DNA from: Canna indica
Lineage: Eukaryota > Streptophyta > Magnoliopsida > Zingiberales > Cannaceae
Assembly: GCA_034359265.1 (NCBI GenBank)
Contig: CP136896.1
Span: forward strand, 18,321,501-18,385,500
DNA: 64,000 nt
Direction of reading: 5' to 3'
In this document: in pieces, positions 44,131 through 54,840 of the stretch
How positions within the stretch are numbered: position 1 is the stretch's first letter
How the letters are laid out: the number at the start of each line of letters is the position of its first letter
The notes under the pieces: model-generated
Told to the model about the DNA's origin: nothing
Seen by the model: the letters and a program-made list of their open reading frames with translations, nothing else
Database searches by the model: none
Translations under genes and position numbers: made by a program

Positions 44131-44262
44131 CATTAGGGCCGATTACCATCGGCCCTAATGTGTCGACCTAGTAGTAGCCGGTGGCATCACTACCGACTAC
44201 TGCTTGATTAGGGTTAATTACCCTAATCAATTAGTTGATTAGGGTAATTAACCCCTAATCAA
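44131..44262. repeat. Cluster of three hairpin-forming palindromes
   Basis: A perfect 13-bp inverted repeat (44131-44143/44148-44160, CATTAGGGCCGAT), an imperfect one around GTAGTAGCCGGT (44170-44202), and two adjacent TTGATTAGGGT...ACCCTAATCAA palindromes (44204-44230 and 44235-44262). They lie directly after the gypsy-1 LTR and before the minisatellite. Confidence 0.85.
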
Positions 44263-44374
44263 ACTGTACGTGATTAGTAGGAATTTTTTTTTTAAAATTT
44301 ATTGTTAATTTATTAGAAATTAATTATTAATTAGGTTAATTAATAGTTTAATATTAATTAATTAGTCAAGCAGA

Positions 44375-44561
44375 GTCGTCCACTGTGGACTCGCGGCCAA
44401 ATTGTCCACTTTGGACTCGCGGTCAAATCGTCCATGGTGGAGTCGCGTCGAAGTCATCCAGAATGGATGGACTCGTGCCGGAACCATCCACAATGGATGG
44501 ACTCGTGCCGGAATCGTCCACTTTAGACTCGCGCGGAATCGTCCACTATGGACTCGCATCG
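44375..44561 (+). repeat. Minisatellite upstream of TNP2 (about seven units)
   Basis: Units of 25-31 bp of the form TCGTCCACTNTGGACTCGCG...GAA; each has an internal GTCCA...TGGAC palindrome. CACTA-A has three units (4029-4107). It lies in the presumed leader intron of TNP2. Confidence 0.85.
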
Positions 44562-45009
44562 GCATCCATAAATTTAGAGAAAAATCAAGACGAGTTGATA
44601 GGTTTCACGTACAATCGACGAGTCAAGTTTTAATTTTGCAAAAACCTTAGATCTGTTCGGGGATGTATGTTCGTCTAAATGAAGTTAATGATCTTTTATA
44701 CGACGTACAACCCTTGAATTGTCCCTAATTGGATAATTTGGGAACATAGTTATTTATATTGCACTTAGTTCATTTTTTTAGTCATTAACTTCATTTTTAA
44801 ATTTTGGCTTGTATCTCTCTTGTTCTCCGATACGTTCCCAGATGATATGTGTATTCGGAGAACTGTAGGGTGTTACTGCCGAAATTTAGAATGAAGTTAA
44901 TGACTAAAAGAAATACTAAGTGCAATATGAATAACATTAATCCCGAATGGAATAGGACCATCCCACCTAAAGACATTACCTAAAGATATTGCCCACTTTT
45001 TGACAGAAC

Positions 45010-48000
45010 ATGTCGGGTGATCGAAGTTGGATGTACCGAAGAATTCATCGTGGAGCTATAACGGGGGAATTTAGAGTAGGCGTAAATTATTTCTTAAATT
45101 TCGCCTACTCGAATGAAAAATTCCTTAGTGGTGATAAAATTAGTTGTCCGTGCCGGAAATGTTCGAACATGAGATTTTTGGACCGAGAAACTGTCACAAT
45201 GCATCTGTATACAAAAGGATTCACACCAAGATATTTTGTTTGGAATTGTCACGGGGAGTCACGTCATGTCGGGACGTCGAGCAATCCTGTTGTCCAAACT
45301 CATGGTGAATCTTCTTCTGCTGGTATTTTTTCTTCCAATCCACCTAAGCCTTATAGAACAATGATTCTGGATAGTCTTGGAGGACAATTCCATTTAAATG
45401 ATAATATTGAGTTAGTTACTGAGACGGTAGTGCCACCAGATACTACGACAGTTGAGTCACTGAAGAATATTCTGAGATACAGATTGAATTGCCGAATAAG
45501 GAGGGTGCAGAATTTTACGAGATGTTGAAAGCTGCCGATGAACCTTTGTATGAGAATTGTCCTAATTATACAATATTTTTGGCAATGACACAACTCCTGA
45601 ACATCAAGTCCGATTGCAGGCTTTATCAGTGGTATGCTATCTCCAAATAATAAGTTTGAGCCAACCTTTTATAAGACAAAAAAGTTGATGAGGAAATTAG
45701 GGCTTTGGTACGAAAAGATACACGCGTGCCCAAATAACTGCATTTTATATTATAAAGAAAATGCACAGTTAGAGCAATGCCCGGTATGTGAACATCCTCG
45801 TTACAATGAGAAGAAATCGGTCCAATAAAAAAATATTCTCTTTAAGGTGCTTTGGTATTTTCCACTGACACCGAGGCTTCAAAGGTTATTCATGTCGGAG
45901 AAGACTGCCCCCTATATGAGTTGGCATGCAAGAAGTCGTGATGATACAGTAATGACTCACCCATCCGACAGTGAAGCATGGAAATATTTGGATATGTGTT
46001 ATCCTTCATTTGCTAGGGAGACTAGAAATATCAGGTTGGGATTGTGCACAGATGATTTTAATCCGTTTGGTAATTGGGCAACTCCGTATCCAGTATGGCC
46101 AGTGATGTTAATAGTTTATAATTTGTCGCCCTCAATGTGTATGAAAGATGAATTTATCTATCTTTCAATGATTATTCCAGGTCTTAGGGGTCCTCACAAA
46201 GAAATTGACATATTTCTCCGTCCCCTAATTGATGAACTCAAAACATTGTGGGCTGAGGGAGTTGTCACTTATGATTATCACCAGAAGCAAAACTTCACTT
46301 TACGAGTTGTTATATTATGGACAATCAATGATTTCCCGACCTATGGCATGTTGTCCGGTTGGAGCACGCATGGTCGACTCTCTTGCCCGTATTGCATGGA
46401 ACACTCAAAATCCTTCAGTCTTGAGAATGGTTGGAAAATTTTCTTATTTGATTGTCATCGCCGATTCCTACTGTCTAACCATCAGTATCCAAGGAATCAT
46501 GACAAATTTATCAAAGGTAGAGTCGAAAGAGATGAGCCACCACCGATGTTGTCTGGTGAACAAATGTTAGCACGTGTTCAATTGCTTCCAGATATTACTT
46601 TTGGTCAGAATGTAAGAATTTTAGGCTTTGGTCAAACACATAACTGGGTGAAGAAAAGTATCTTTTGGGAATTGCCGTATTGGAGTTCATTACTGATTCA
46701 GCATAATTTGGACGTCATGCACATTGAAAAAAATGTTTTTGATAATATTTGTAACACAGTGATGGATATTTTCGGCAAAACTAAAGATAATGTGAAGGCC
46801 TGACATGATGTAAAAATACTTTGTAAGAGGTCTGAGTTAGAGTTGCAAGAGGTCAACGGACGATTTCATAAGCCAAAGGCGTCATATGTACTAAATAAAG
46901 AATAGATGAAAGATGTGTATCAATGGATCAAAGAACTCAGATTACCTGATGGATATGCCTCAAACTTATCTCGATGTGTAAACGTCGATGAATGCAAAAT
47001 ATCGGGGATGAAGAGCCACGATTGTCATGTATTCATGCAGAGATTGCTTCCGGTTGCGTTTCGAGATCATCTACATGATAATATTTGGGGTCCGTTGACA
47101 CAGTTAAGTATGTTTTTCAAAAATATTTGTGCAAATGTACTTCGAGTCAAAGATATGTCAGCAATTGAAAATAATATTGTTGGAATTATATGCAAACTGG
47201 AGCAGTTTTACCTCCTGCATTTTTTGACTTGATAGAGCATCTACCGATACATTTGGCATACGAGGCACGAGTTGGTGGTCTCGTTCAATACCGGTGGATG
47301 TACTTATTTGAAAGATACATGAATCGTCTGAAGAAAAAAGTAAAGAACATTGCCGCAGTTTAAGGTTCCATATCAAAAGCATATATAATTCAAGAAATTT
47401 CAACTTTTTGCTCATTTTATTTTGAATCAACCATCAAGACAAGACTTAATCGTCTTCCATGGAATGCCGACGGGGGAGCTCGACCATCAGATGGTTGTTT
47501 AAATATCTTTTGTTACCCCGGTCGTGCTTTGGGTTCTCGTCCGTCTCGATTCTTAAATGATGAAGAGTATCATTTGGCCTACTTGTACGTTTTACTAAAC
47601 TGTCCCGAGATTGAGAAGTTCATTGAAATATTTGACATTGAGATGGTGACAAAATACTTAATTTACAGCGATGAGGAATTAGATAAATTATGGAATCGTG
47701 AGTTCCCTAATTGGTTTCAAGCTTACAGCACAGAACACAGATGTGAAATAGATAACCAAATCTTTGAGTTTGCTAGCGGACCGGCACGACTTGTTCAGTG
47801 TTATAATGGTTATTTTGTCAATGGATATAAATTTCACACACTTGAATATTCATCTACAAAAAAGACTATGTATGTCGGGGTCTGCGTCAAAGGGACGACA
47901 TATGTTGAATCTGATGTTGACTTTTACGGACTATTGGAAGAAGTCATTGAATTACAATTTTTCGGATGTAAATCAGTTGCCCTTTTTAAATGTCATTGGT

Positions 48001-48467
48001 TCGACACAAGCGATAGGGGCATGAGCGTTCATCCAAAGTATAAACAGCTGGTCGAGGTCAATTACAAATCAAAATTAGCTTCAAATTTGCCATTTATATT
48101 GGTATCTCAAGCTGAACAAGTGTATTATATGCATTATTCGTCTCGAAAGAAAGATATGGTAGATTGGCGTGTAGTCTCTAAGACTAAAGCCAGAGGAAAA
48201 ATTAACCCGATAGTTGGAGATAATGAGCTAGCAGATGACTTCTATCAAGAAGAAAATCCTTCCGAAGTGGAACGAGTTAGTCCAATACTCAAGGATGATG
48301 ACACGGAGTTAGTTCAACTGGAAATAGAATACGTTGATAACGACGATAATGAAGTTGAGGAAGGACAGAATGAAGATGAGGGAGACGAAGAAGAATTTCA
48401 AGATTCAAATACAGAAGAACAAGAAGAAGAGTATTACACGGATGATGATAATGACGATGATGAATAA
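45010..48467 (+). pseudogene. TNP2-like CACTA transposase (CACTA-B), few lesions
   Basis: ATG at 45010 follows a GACAG acceptor by three bases. Domains: Transpos_assoc (PF13963) at residues 1-80 with CPCRKCSN and YTKGFTPRYFVW; Transposase_21 (PF02992) from about 45634 to 46803 with FNPFGNWATPYPVWP, GRLSCPYC and LDVMHIEKNVFDNI; a DUF4218-like section (about 46906-47520); and DUF4216-like DMVDWRVVSKTKARGKI near 48155-48205. A very acidic tail ends at TAA 48465. Lesions seen: frame changes near 45470 and 47200, TAA stops near 45650 and 45826 in the original frame, TGA at 46801, TAG at 46902 and TAA at 47359. The 3' part (47529-48467) is open. It cut CACTA ends in the nucleus; this copy is dead but far better kept than CACTA-A. 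Confidence 0.88.
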
Positions 48468-48552
48468 TTGTAAATGTGAAGTACATATTCAATTATTAAA
48501 TATATCTATTAATCTATTATATATAATCTAATTATATTAAATTTTTACAGCT

Positions 48553-50320
48553 ATGGTTCGAGATATCAGTTCTCGAGGAGGCATTCCTCGTAGGACCCCC
48601 CGACGATTACCATCCTCCTCACCTGTATCCACTGACCCTTCGTCTTCCACCACCATCCCCCCACCTCCGGCCACCATCCCCCCACCTCCAGCCACCATTC
48701 CTTCACCTGGTCCAGCCACCATTACCCCACCTGATCCATCCACCATTCCCCTAGTTGATATGGTCACCATCCCCCCACCTCCAGCCACCATCCCTTCAGC
48801 CGATCCAGGCCCGTCGACATCGAGACGTAGGCCACGAGGGCCTAATAGAATTCTCCCTCTACCATAGGAGGGAGAACTGCACAGAGCAGTTACTGTGCAC
48901 GGAAGAAGGTAAGTATATGCATTAATTATTTCTTAATTTATTTATAATTCAAAATATCATAATATGAATTTATATTTGGTGCAGATTTGAGCAGGAGGAC
49001 GTCCCCCGCATGATAGCGGGGTCGATCCGGAAGTTTATGCATGGGGCATCGCTTACATGGTCACACGTGCCCCGTGAGCATATAGATTTATTGTGGCGAG
49101 AGTTCACGATAAGTATATTTATTAAATTAATGTTAATGTTAAATATTCATTGGTAATAATATTTTTTTTTTGCAGGCTCATTATACATGGCCGGAGGACC
49201 AGAGCACTATTGTGGAGGCTGCATGGGAGCGTGTTGTCCGTGCTCGCTATAACAGGCTGCTTCAGCAGGCCCGTCAAACAATGATGACACGACTAGGGGC
49301 CACACAAATAGGGTAGACTTGGGGACACGCCCCCAAGTGGATTTTTGGTCCTGTGTGGGACCAGCTCATTGAGCGGTGGGACACTCCTGAGTGGCAGGAG
49401 GTCTCCCGGACTGCGTCGAGAAACCGCATGTCCGGGGGGACGGCACGGGTGTGCGCCACACTGGTGGCTCCATTTCTTTTGCGGTTCATGAGCGTCGTAT
49501 GGTATGTATAATTTAATTATTTTTAATTAAATTATATATTGTGTATAATGATATTAGTGTATTTGTTTTCTAATGTAAGACGCGAGTGGCGGAGGACGGC
49601 AACGTCCAATGCCCGTCGATGATGGAGGTGTTTGAGCGGACCCATCGTCGTCGAGGAGGAGCGGGGGACTATGTTGATAGTAGAGCCTCGTATATAATGG
49701 TAAATATTTATATATTGTCTATTTGATTTACATAATTTTTATTTATAGTTTAAATATACTTAAAATATAAACATGTGTGAGAAACTTACACGAGGACTGT
49801 GATCGAGCGTGGAGGGACACCGGAGGAGTTCGACGCAGGAGTTTGGGTGGAGGCCACAGGTGGCTGGGAGCACGACCGTGTTTATGGCTTTGCAGACAGT
49901 GATCATGCACGCGTCGTGCTCGGGCCACTTGGGGCACCGACCCCTTCGATTGCGGGTGAGCGGTCCTCGTCATCCCGAGCGCAGGACCAGAGCCAAATAG
50001 CGGTCATGGAGTTGGAGCTCACCCAACAAAGACAGGTGATGGAGGAGCAAAGGCACGCGATGGAAGGGCAAAGGCATGTGATGGAGAGGCAGAGGCACGT
50101 GATGGAGGGGCAGAGGCTGACGATGGAGGAGCAGATGCATGAGCAGAGACATGCGAATGATGAGTTGAGACAGACGATCTAGAACATGCAAACACTCCTC
50201 ACTCAGATTGTGTCTCAGTCTGGCCTTCTACCTATGATGTCGCAACTGTCGTCCTCCTCGACCCAATAGATGCTCCCGACCCAGTCGTTGTCGAATCCAC
50301 TGTCTCCACCGCCGTCGTGA
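48553..50320 (+). pseudogene. TNPA-like (Transposase_24) second gene of CACTA-B
   Basis: Five apparent exons: 48553-48908 (Pro/Ser-rich, TIPPPPA repeats, then RRRPRGPNR), 48985-49108, 49176-49501, 49580-49699 and about 49782-50320. Introns show GTAAGT, GTATGT and GTAAAT donors and (T)nGCAG-type acceptors, but the exon 2 donor reads ATAAGT. The core resembles Ptta/En/Spm Transposase_24: HVPREHIDLLWREF, W-x2-S-x3-NR, and VFERTH. The C-terminus has a QRH-rich coiled coil of six-codon repeats (MEGQRHVMERQRH). Stops: TAG at 48865, 49314, 50180 and 50268. In En/Spm the equivalent protein binds subterminal repeats. Confidence 0.75.
50010..50160 (+). repeat. 18-21-bp coding repeat in the TNPA-like coiled coil
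   Basis: About seven tandem copies of (ATGGAG)(A/G)NGCA(A/G)AGGCAC(G/A)(T/C)G encode MEGQRHV-type units. Confidence 0.85.
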
Positions 50321-50579
50321 GATTTTGATTAATTGTATTTTGTTTATATTTCGATACTTGATATAGATGATATTTTGATACTTGGATATATAGATGATAT
50401 TTTGATAATTGTTTGCCTCCGGTTTGAGGCTGAGATTGATGATATTTATGTAAAATTTGTATGTTTGGTTTCAAATGCATGTGTATAATATTTTCTGATT
50501 GTAATATGTGATTGAAAATAGGTTGTAGTCGATATATCATTGTATACAAGAATTTATAAATTTTTTAGTTTTTTCAGTT

Positions 50580-50943
50580 ACAGGATAACATCTTTAGCCA
50601 CGGCTTACCCACGGTTACCCGTCACTAAGCCGTGGCTGAAAGCCTATCGTAAAAATGGCCGATGGCCTCGGCATGACCAAATATCACGGTTGCTAATAGT
50701 ATCACCGACGGCTCCGAGCCGTGGCTGATGGCTGTATTAGTGACAGTGCCCAGAGCCGTCACTAATGATTTTAAATTAGTGACAGCCCACGAGGCTATCG
50801 CTGATGATTACGTGCGACGGCTAAGCTCGGCTGCCACAACACATCTGAGACGCATGCATCAGTGACGGTTTTTTGCCACAGTTGACGCTGTTCATGATAT
50901 TCATCACCGACGGTTCAGCCATGGTATCACAATTCTAGCAGTG
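50580..50943 (+). repeat. CACTA-B 3' subterminal and terminal repeats
   Basis: Many copies of AGCCGTGGCTGA, GTCACTAA and CGACGG in both orientations, ending ATTCTAGCAGTG, the inverted partner of the 5' terminus. Confidence 0.9.
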
Positions 50944-51555
50944 ATTGGAGGTTCCTTCAAGTTTGCTAGGCTCAATAAGAAGAGCTGATCCTATTATGAT
51001 AAGTCCTCATTTCTCTCTTCTTGTTATTAAAATGTTTTTAGTTTATTTTTCATTGTATTAACTTGATTACATAATAGACCTTGTGTAGGGTCTAGTGAGT
51101 TTGTGGTAACCTTGGTGTTTAAGGTGTAAAGCTACTTGTGTAAAACTAGATTAGGAGTTGTTCTTAGGAATTGAGGTGGGAAAGCTTACTTGGTGCGAAG
51201 GTGGATACTTCCGGTAGTGGAAGTGCCTTCGTAGGGAGTGTAGGGTCTTTCCGGTGTAAAGTCCTCAATTGTAAGTCACTCTTAATTTAGTGCATTTGTG
51301 TGTGAAATCCTAAGCATGGGTCTTAGGTAGTGGAGTAGGCGGTTGGCCGAACCACTATAAATTCCTTTGTGTTAGCATTGTTCTTCTTCCTTTTGCTTAA
51401 GTGCTTTATTTATCACTTCCGTATTTAATCATTTAATTGTGAATTGACTAAGTTGTAAGAAAACGATTAAAATTAAATTGAAAAACCGGAATTAGGCAAA
51501 AAGATTTAGATAACACAGTATTCATCCCCCTTCTAGTGTGGCCATTTCACCAACA
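50944..51555 (+). repeat. LARD-1 3' LTR, part 2
   Basis: Begins with the duplicated ATT, continues from GGAGGTTCCTTCAAGTTTGC as in the 5' LTR (from about 33772), carries the conserved block (51321-51362), and ends TTTCACCAACA at 51555. The TGGTA target duplication follows at 51556-51560. Confidence 0.92.
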
Positions 51556-51681
51556 TGGTACTTGGTGATCAATTGGAGGACTTGGCCCGAGTAGGACGCT
51601 TAGATAAGTACATCCACCATTAGAAAGAAAGAGGTCAAAGCAGAAAACATGATCCTCATGCAGTTTTTTGCTCAGCCTGAA
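51556..51681 (+). pseudogene. Tat-like gypsy gag, segment after LARD-1
   Basis: With one TGGTA copy removed, the frame runs on from 33089 into LGDQLEDLARVGRLDKYI. This is the segment that follows the FH..H.TEE motif in Tat gag proteins. It ends in a TAG and then abuts a C16 homopolymer at 51682, where a minus-strand leader repeat begins. Confidence 0.65.
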
Positions 51682-51697
51682 CCCCCCCCCCCCCCCC
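51682..51697. repeat. Homopolymer of 16 C at a chimeric junction
   Basis: The C run separates plus-strand Tat gag sequence from the tandem repeats of the minus-strand LTR-T element. The corresponding repeat units have only five C. Confidence 0.9.
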
Positions 51698-51817
51698 GGA
51701 GTGCGGGTTTTTGCTACCATACCACTATTTCAGGCCTCAGCGCCCTTACATGACTCCTCTCGCGCGGTTCCGCCTTATGCTTCTCAGCGAGCTCGGCATG
51801 AACCCCCTGAGTGCGTG
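51698..51817 (-). repeat. Leader tandem repeats of the LTR-T element, part 1
   Basis: Start of a tandem array of units of about 110-120 bp (AACCCCC..GTGCG..TTTGGCTACCACACC..ACT..CGGCCTCAGCGCCCTTAT..GACTCCTC..CGCC..GCTC..GAGCTCG), cut by element N and resumed at 54841. Confidence 0.75.
51813..51817 (+). other. Target duplication GCGTG, left copy of element N
   Basis: GCGTG here and at 54841-54845 flank element N. One extra C (51818) lies between this copy and the canonical TG start of the LTR. Confidence 0.65.
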
Positions 51818-51818
51818 C

Positions 51819-52536
51819 TGTTAGAGACTTTTCGATGCACCCGAGTGACGATGAATCGTGACGAAATGTTCCCTAAATATTTATTTGTAAATATATTTTA
51901 GCGTCCATGTAATTTTGCCTTTATTCCTAGTTTGTACTTGTAAAATCTCTTGTGAGATCCCCAGAGGGACCATGGTATGAGTTGGATGCATTTCGAGACC
52001 ATTCGACACTTGGTGCGTGCGTCACGGCTAAGCGGAGCAATTTTCCTGCATTTGTCATGGCCGTGGCCATGGAAAATCACCATTTCGCATGGCCATGATT
52101 TTGTCATGCTCCTCGTGTTTTTGGGAACCTTGGGGGTGGTACTTGGGGGTTAGGGGTCTCATGTATAATGTAGGAGAGCGTTGGCAAACAAAGCGGTTGC
52201 CTTGGGCGGAGGTGACCGAGTGGCCCATTGGGCATGCGACATGTCGTTCTTCGCCCAAGATAATTGCGGAGCTCATCTTACACCCGGTTTTATGTTTTCT
52301 TGCATCCATAGTCCTATAATATTGTTTTTACTTTACACCTTCAATACCATTCGACCAACATGGTCTTTTGGGGGCGCGTACATGGAATGCGAGGTTGGCA
52401 CGTGGTCCAACATATACCCCGCGATGTTAAGTTTGAAAGCCTAATTCTGGACGGATTCGAGATTAAGGCTGAGCCCTTGCACGGGATGCAAGGGTGCCGA
52501 ACGGGTTCTTCCGCACAAAACAATTGGTCCGTGATA
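51819..52536 (+). repeat. Element N 5' LTR
   Basis: 718 bp, TGTTAGAGAC...GGTCCGTGATA (terminal CA changed to TA). It aligns with the 3' LTR throughout, with a roughly 15-bp length difference near 52440. Confidence 0.88.
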
Positions 52537-52538
52537 GT

Positions 52539-52550
52539 TGTTATCAGAGC
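52539..52550 (+). other. Primer-binding site of element N
   Basis: TGTTATCAGAGC, one mismatch from the tRNA-iMet site TGGTATCAGAGC, two bases after the LTR. Confidence 0.8.
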
Positions 52551-52586
52551 AGATCGATGATCAATCTGAAGATTGTGACTTTTGCG

Positions 52587-53155
52587 CAGGGTGGATGGGC
52601 CCCTAAGATGCAAAGTCATTTGCACGCAGAGCAGATGTCTCTTAAGTCATGTGCGCAGAGCAGATCTCTCATAAGACGCACGGTGGTGTGCGGAGCAGAC
52701 TCTCTCATAAGCCGCGAAGTCCTGCACATAGTAGATCTCTTGTAAGACGCACATGATGCGCAAGGCAGACTCTCTCATAAGACGCGAGGATGGTGCGCAG
52801 GGCGTTGTCCCCTAAGTCGTAGCGCAGAGCCGATGGCTCATGAGTCGCCAAGGTTGGTGCGCAGGGCTTTGTCCTCTAAGACGCAGTGCAGAGCCGATGG
52901 CTCGTGAGTCACCAAGGATGGTGCGCAGGGCGATGTCCCTTAAGATGCAGCGCAGAGCCGATGGCTCGTGAGTCGCCAAGATTGTGCGCAGGGCTAATGA
53001 CCCTTAAGACGTAGCGCAAAGTAGATTGCTCGTGAGACGCCAGGTTGGTGCGCAGGGCTGATGCCCCTAAGTCGCAAGGTTGGTGTACACGGCATGATGG
53101 CCTCTAAGACGCAAGATTTGTGCGCAGAGCAGATGGCTCTTAAGTTGCAAGATTG
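52587..53155 (+). repeat. Element N tandem block 1 (31-32-bp units)
   Basis: About 17-18 degenerate units of the form GCGCAGAGC(A/C)GATGGCTC followed by (T/G)(T/A)AAG(A/T)CGCAAG, with a tendency to pair into 62-bp dimers (GCGCAGGGC type alternating with GCAGAGCCGATGGCTC type). Confidence 0.88.
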
Positions 53156-53281
53156 TCACGTCCGAACCAAGCATGAGTGAAGAACAGCTGTGGTGTGGCA
53201 GCAATGCTCTTAGTGCGGAGAGTTCGCGAACGTTGTGACCCGGTTGGAGAAAATCCCTCAAGTTGTGATTCGAGGAGCAGC

Positions 53282-53443
53282 GTAAGACTTGAAGCTCATC
53301 GAGATGGGCTCAGAGGAGGGCGCCATGACCTCTGCGGGGGGCAAGTGAGCAAGCAGTGATCTGTAAGACTTGAAGCTCGTTGAGATGGACTCGGAGGAGG
53401 GCGCCAAGACTCATGCGGGGGGTGAGTGAGCAAGCAGAGATCG
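53282..53443 (+). repeat. Element N tandem block 2 (two 81-bp units)
   Basis: Two close copies beginning GTAAGACTTGAAGCTC and ending AGTGAGCAAGCAG(A/T)GATC (53282-53361 and 53362-53443). Confidence 0.85.
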
Positions 53444-53499
53444 GCTCAAAGCGGCGGTGGAGGCAATGCTCTAGTGTGGTGCAGCCACGGAAGTACTCA

Positions 53500-53930
53500 T
53501 CACTTGGGTGTTGTACAATGGCACCCATATGTTATCTGAGACGAGCATTGCTCATATGCTCCTTAAGTCTAGGACTTTTCATTGCCTAGCAAAAACGGGA
53601 CTTGGTGAATTGAGTAACCATCTCTCGGGTTCCTTCACGCGAGCGTTACTCAATGACGCTGGTGCCCCTTCAATCAAACGTTGTTCAACGACACTCGTGT
53701 GCTCCATAAAGTCTAGGACCCTCATAGCCCGGCAACATCGAGATTTGGTGAACCTAGTACCTATTTCTTGGTGTCCATTCAATCGAGCATTGCTCAACGA
53801 TGCTAGTGCCCCTTCAAGCGAACGTTGTTCAACAACACTCGGTTGTTCCACAAGTCTGGGACTTTCATTGCCCAACAATGAGTTTGGGAATCTCAATGCC
53901 CTTTATCGCAACAACGGGAGATGATGAAAC
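53500..53930 (+). repeat. Element N tandem block 3 (about 150-bp units)
   Basis: Three degenerate copies containing AAGTCTAGGAC, CATTGCC(C/T)(A/G)GCAA and a (C/T)TCAATCGAGC(G/A)TTGCTC-type motif with GATGCTGGTGCCCCTTCAA. Confidence 0.75.
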
Positions 53931-54126
53931 TAAACGATGTTCCAAGTAGTCATTTCCTGGCGGCGGACTTCACAATGAAACTCGACATGTTGCAGCCCCA
54001 CTACGGCATGTCATTACTCAGGAGGTGTTCCCTTCGACTACTTATGAAGAATTTACTTCAGCAATTGCAACCTATGCCAGAAAGGCGGTGCAGCCGAGGC
54101 GAGTTCGACGAGGACGTCGAAGCTTG

Positions 54127-54139
54127 AAGTGGGGGAGGA
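54127..54139 (+). other. Polypurine tract of element N
   Basis: AAGTGGGGGAGGA directly before the 3' LTR start TGTTAGG. Confidence 0.85.
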
Positions 54140-54840
54140 TGTTAGGAACTTTTCGATGCGCCCAAGCGACGATGAATCATGACGGAGTATTCCCTACATT
54201 TTTGTAAATATGTTTTTGCGTCCATATAATTTTGCCTTTATTCCTATTTCGTACTAGTAAAATCTCTTGTGTGATCCCCGGGGGCCCACGGTACGAGTTG
54301 GATATATTTCGAGGCCATTCGACACTTGGTGCGTGCGTCACGGCTAAGCGGAGCAGTTTTCCTGCATTTGTCATGGCTGTGGCCATGGAAAATTACCATT
54401 TCGTATGGCCACAATTTTGTCATGCTCCTCGTGCTTTTGGAAACCTTGGGATGACACTTGGGGATTAGGGGTCTCATGTATAATGTAGGAGAGCATTGGC
54501 AAACAAAGCAGTTGCCTTGGGCGGAGGCGAACGAGTGGCCCATTGGGCATGTGACATGTCGTTCTTCACCCAAGACAATTGCGGAGTTCATCTTACACCC
54601 GGTTTTATGTTTTCTTGCGTCCATAGTCCTATAATGTTGTTTTTACTTTTTGCCTTCAATACCATTCGGCCAACATGGTCTTTTGGGGGCGCGGACATGG
54701 AATGCGAGGTTGGCACGTGGTCCAACATATGCCCCGCAATGTTAAGTCGGGAAGCCCAATTCGAGATTAAGACTGAGCCCTTGCACGGGATGCAAGGGTG
54801 CCGCACGAGTTCTTCTGCACAAAACAATTGGCCCGTGACA
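54140..54840 (+). repeat. Element N 3' LTR
   Basis: 701 bp, TGTTAGGAAC...GGCCCGTGACA, followed by the GCGTG target duplication (54841-54845). Confidence 0.9.

Larger units (their letters stand above)
40070..50943 (+). mobile_element. CACTA-B: complete CACTA transposon with nested gypsy fragment
   Basis: 10.9 kb, with termini CACTACTAAAATA...ATTCTAGCAGTG and a 3-bp ATT target duplication. In order: subterminal repeats, gypsy-1 fragment (40329-44127), hairpins, minisatellite, TNP2 (45010-48467), TNPA-like gene (48553-50320), and 3' subterminal repeats. The terminal pair is imperfect (CACTACTA versus CACTGCTA). Both genes carry stops, so it is non-autonomous now. Confidence 0.93.
33090..51555 (+). 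mobile_element. LARD-1: non-autonomous SIRE-related copia element
   Basis: 5' LTR 33090-34377, primer site, gag, long non-coding region, Transposase_32-like gene, polypurine tract 39543-39556, and 3' LTR in two parts (39557-40069 and 50947-51555). The 5-bp duplication TGGTA flanks it. No protease, integrase, reverse transcriptase or RNase H is present, so it would depend on an autonomous relative. Without the CACTA-B insertion it is about 7.6 kb. It sits inside the gag of a Tat-like gypsy. Confidence 0.88.
51818..54840 (+). mobile_element. Element N: complete LTR retrotransposon without coding capacity
   Basis: 5' LTR 51819-52536, primer site 52539-52550, three consecutive tandem-repeat blocks, polypurine tract 54127-54139 and 3' LTR 54140-54840, flanked by GCGTG. 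The 1.6-kb interior has no retroelement protein motif in any frame. Its mobility must have come from proteins of another element. It is larger than a typical TRIM and smaller than a typical LARD. Confidence 0.85.

Noticed and set aside
49970..50191. His/Leu-rich antisense frame opposite the TNPA-like coiled coil
   Set aside because: It is the mirror of the coding repeat on the plus strand, which fits a known family.
52587..53155. Regular short repeats resembling a CRISPR array
   Set aside because: Units are contiguous and degenerate with no unique spacers, lie inside an LTR element, and the genome is eukaryotic.
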